A DNA stretch of 42,995 nt. It comes from Bacteroidales bacterium (GTDB lineage Bacteria; Bacteroidota; Bacteroidia; Bacteroidales; UBA932). Where the stretch lies: positions 1 to 42,995 of the forward strand of contig JAFSQE010000023.1 of assembly GCA_017446775.1 (NCBI GenBank), read 5' to 3'. A program made the translations under genes and the position numbers. The number at the start of each line of letters is the position of its first letter. The stretch's first letter is position 1. This document shows positions 42,099 to 42,995 of the stretch, in pieces. The notes below the pieces were generated by a model, which worked only from the letters and a program-made list of their open reading frames with translations, was not told where the DNA came from and ran no database searches.

Positions 42099-42653
42099 TT
42101 ATTCTACGTTTATCTTGATATGTTCTTTGGGGTCGAACAGCAGGCCGGTGCATATGCAGCGCTCGTAGTTGTTCTCTTCAAGGATGTGGAAGTTCTTGCA
42201 ACCCTGGCATCCTTTCCAGAATTCGGCATCGTGGGTGAGGTCCTGGAACGCTACTGGCCTAAAGCCCAGTTCGTAGTTCATTTTCAGTACCGCAGCTCCG
42301 GTGGTTATGCTGAATATCTTGGCGGCGGGAAACAGTTCCCGCGAGAGGCGGAAGATGCGCTGTTTGATGGTTTTGGCCAGACCGATGCCCCGGAATTCGT
42401 GAGCCACGATAAGGCCGGAATTGGCGACAAACTGTTTGCCTTCCCAACTTTCGATATAAGAGAATCCTGCAAAACGACCGTCGTCGGTAACCGCTATCAC
42501 AGCCTTGCCGGCCAGCATTTTCTCTGAAATATACTCTGGTGACCGTTTGGCAATACCGGTGCCACGCTCTTTGGCACTTAAGGCAATCTCGTCGCAAATG
42601 GCCTGAGAATACCTTGTGTGGCCGCTATCGGCCACCAATACAGAAATATTCAT
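42099..42653 (-). CDS. GNAT-family acyltransferase, probable N-acylglutamate synthase
   Basis: GNAT-fold protein of 184 residues, first gene of the arginine operon. The acyl-CoA loop is in IVAHEFRGIGLAKTIKQRIF (R/Q-x-x-G-x-G/A type), and NYELGFRPV is the usual C-terminal motif. A C-terminal extension carries WKGCQGCKNFHI and ERCICTGLLFDP, four clustered cysteines (CxxC and CxC) that could bind zinc. The operon has no argA or argJ otherwise, so this gene is the natural candidate for making N-succinyl- or N-acetylglutamate; homologues at the same operon position in Bacteroides have been proposed for that role. Substrate not proven. Confidence 0.8.
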   Translation of the reverse strand: MNISVLVADSGHTRYSQAICDEIALSAKERGTGIAKRSPEYISEKMLAGKAVIAVTDDGRFAGFSYIESWEGKQFVANSGLIVAHEFRGIGLAKTIKQRIFRLSRELFPAAKIFSITTGAAVLKMNYELGFRPVAFQDLTHDAEFWKGCQGCKNFHILEENNYERCICTGLLFDPKEHIKINVE

Positions 42654-42689
42654 TCTGACAATGAATTATGGAATTGATTTGTGGAATAT

Positions 42690-42813
42690 GTAATGGGATT
42701 CTGCTGTCCCGGGTTTTAGAGGTAAGCCTGCGTGAAAGGCGAGCTGAAATCGCCCCACCGGCTTAACGTCGGGCACGTGTAAGAACAGATATCTGAGTGT
42801 ATGTCTCCATTAC
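42690..42813 (-). ncRNA. Structured 5' leader RNA of the arginine operon
   Basis: The transcript expected from the -7 box at 42819-42826 begins at GTAATGG (42807-42813), which pairs perfectly over 7 bp with CCATTAC (42690-42696). Inside are nested helices: CCCG/CGGG, TAAGCC/GGCTTA, and an apical hairpin GGCGA-TTTCAGC-TCGCC flanked by GTG/CAC. The closed domain is about 124 nt, followed by 36 nt before the GNAT start codon. The shape is that of a riboswitch-like or protein-binding leader. I do not recognise a known class, and no intrinsic terminator is visible in it. Confidence 0.45.
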
Positions 42814-42818
42814 GGGTG

Positions 42819-42826
42819 CAAATGTA
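42819..42826 (-). promoter_or_regulatory. -7 box of the arginine operon
   Basis: The minus strand reads TACATTTG, a perfect TAnnTTTG. The expected start is near 42813, giving a leader of about 160 nt. No clear -33 TTTG; the upstream 40 bases are very AT-rich. Confidence 0.6.
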
Positions 42827-42862
42827 CACTTTTTTTATTGAATAAAAATATTTCTAAAAAGA

Positions 42863-42893
42863 TTTGGAGGGAAGGAAAAGATGTGTATCTTTG
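42863..42893 (+). promoter_or_regulatory. Strong promoter facing out of the window
   Basis: TTTG at 42863-42866, a 19-base spacer and TATCTTTG at 42886-42893, a perfect consensus pair. The predicted start lies in CCCTTCCGAAGGGG, a small hairpin. The following 100 bases contain no start of a recognisable gene before the window ends; a stable-RNA or other highly expressed gene is possible. Confidence 0.65.
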
Positions 42894-42995
42894 CAGTCCC
42901 TTCCGAAGGGGGGGGTAGTTGATTGAATTATTGGAAGACAAAAGTACAAGCAAGTATTTTTATTGTAGCATACAGTAAAAGAGCAAGCGAAGATT

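Noticed and set aside
42831-42860. ARG-box-like TGAATAAAAATATTTC near the arginine promoter
   Set aside because: Only the left half fits the enterobacterial ArgR consensus; the right half lacks the ATTCA arm.

Overview
The window looks like chromosomal DNA of a Bacteroidales-type bacterium (phylum Bacteroidota) with moderately high GC. The evidence is a recurring promoter pattern (TTTG, about 19-21 bases, then TAnnTTTG), lipoproteins and a BACON domain, a 29-residue basic COX24-type protein behind an HU gene, and an arginine operon containing the N-acyl-ornithine carbamoyltransferase typical of Bacteroides relatives. Almost every gene belongs to a tightly packed operon.

Layout. 1-2100: a cholesterol-dependent-cytolysin-like (CDC-like) pore-forming protein, then a TfoX relic with an internal deletion. 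2139-3871: a TM1586-type nitroreductase and an AlkZ-like winged-helix protein. 3902-4741 (minus): a DUF2807-type lipoprotein. 4819-8439: an operon of SGNH hydrolase, HEXXH lipoprotein and BASS transporter. 8452-9073: a scar where a truncated second nitroreductase meets a broken ZIP transporter. 9063-11914 (minus): an eight-helix membrane protein and a GH101-like lipoprotein that were in operon with that ZIP gene. 11944-12843: a fragment of an SGNH hydrolase and an AT-rich HTH gene. 12820-13300: a candidate small RNA, three hairpin repeats and nested palindromes. 13298-13592: three tRNA genes.

13641-17785 (minus): pepD, dnaA and an N-acetylmuramoyl-L-alanine amidase. 17865-21297: lptD and rpe, with birA converging on them. 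22049-27507: rsfS-ftsH-cdsA-psd-MATE, which links ribosome silencing, membrane proteolysis and phosphatidylethanolamine synthesis. 27510-32570 (minus): lon-ung-coaD and a double-thioredoxin protein. 32733-34735: HU, the COX24-like peptide and RNase E/G.

34701-42653 (minus): a complete arginine operon, transcribed as GNAT acyltransferase, argG, argC, argD, argF', argB, argE, argH. Together these can convert glutamate to arginine through N-acylated, probably N-succinylated, intermediates; the carbamoyltransferase carries Ser90 at the known specificity position. Its leader folds into a closed, multi-helix RNA. The window ends with a strong divergent promoter.

The most interesting points are the CDC-like toxin, the covarying hairpin array and candidate small RNA next to the tRNA genes, a tRNA-Pro with the rare anticodon AGG, the structured arg leader, and an intrinsic terminator that ends just before the RNase E/G start codon. 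No CRISPR array, rRNA gene or intact mobile element was seen.
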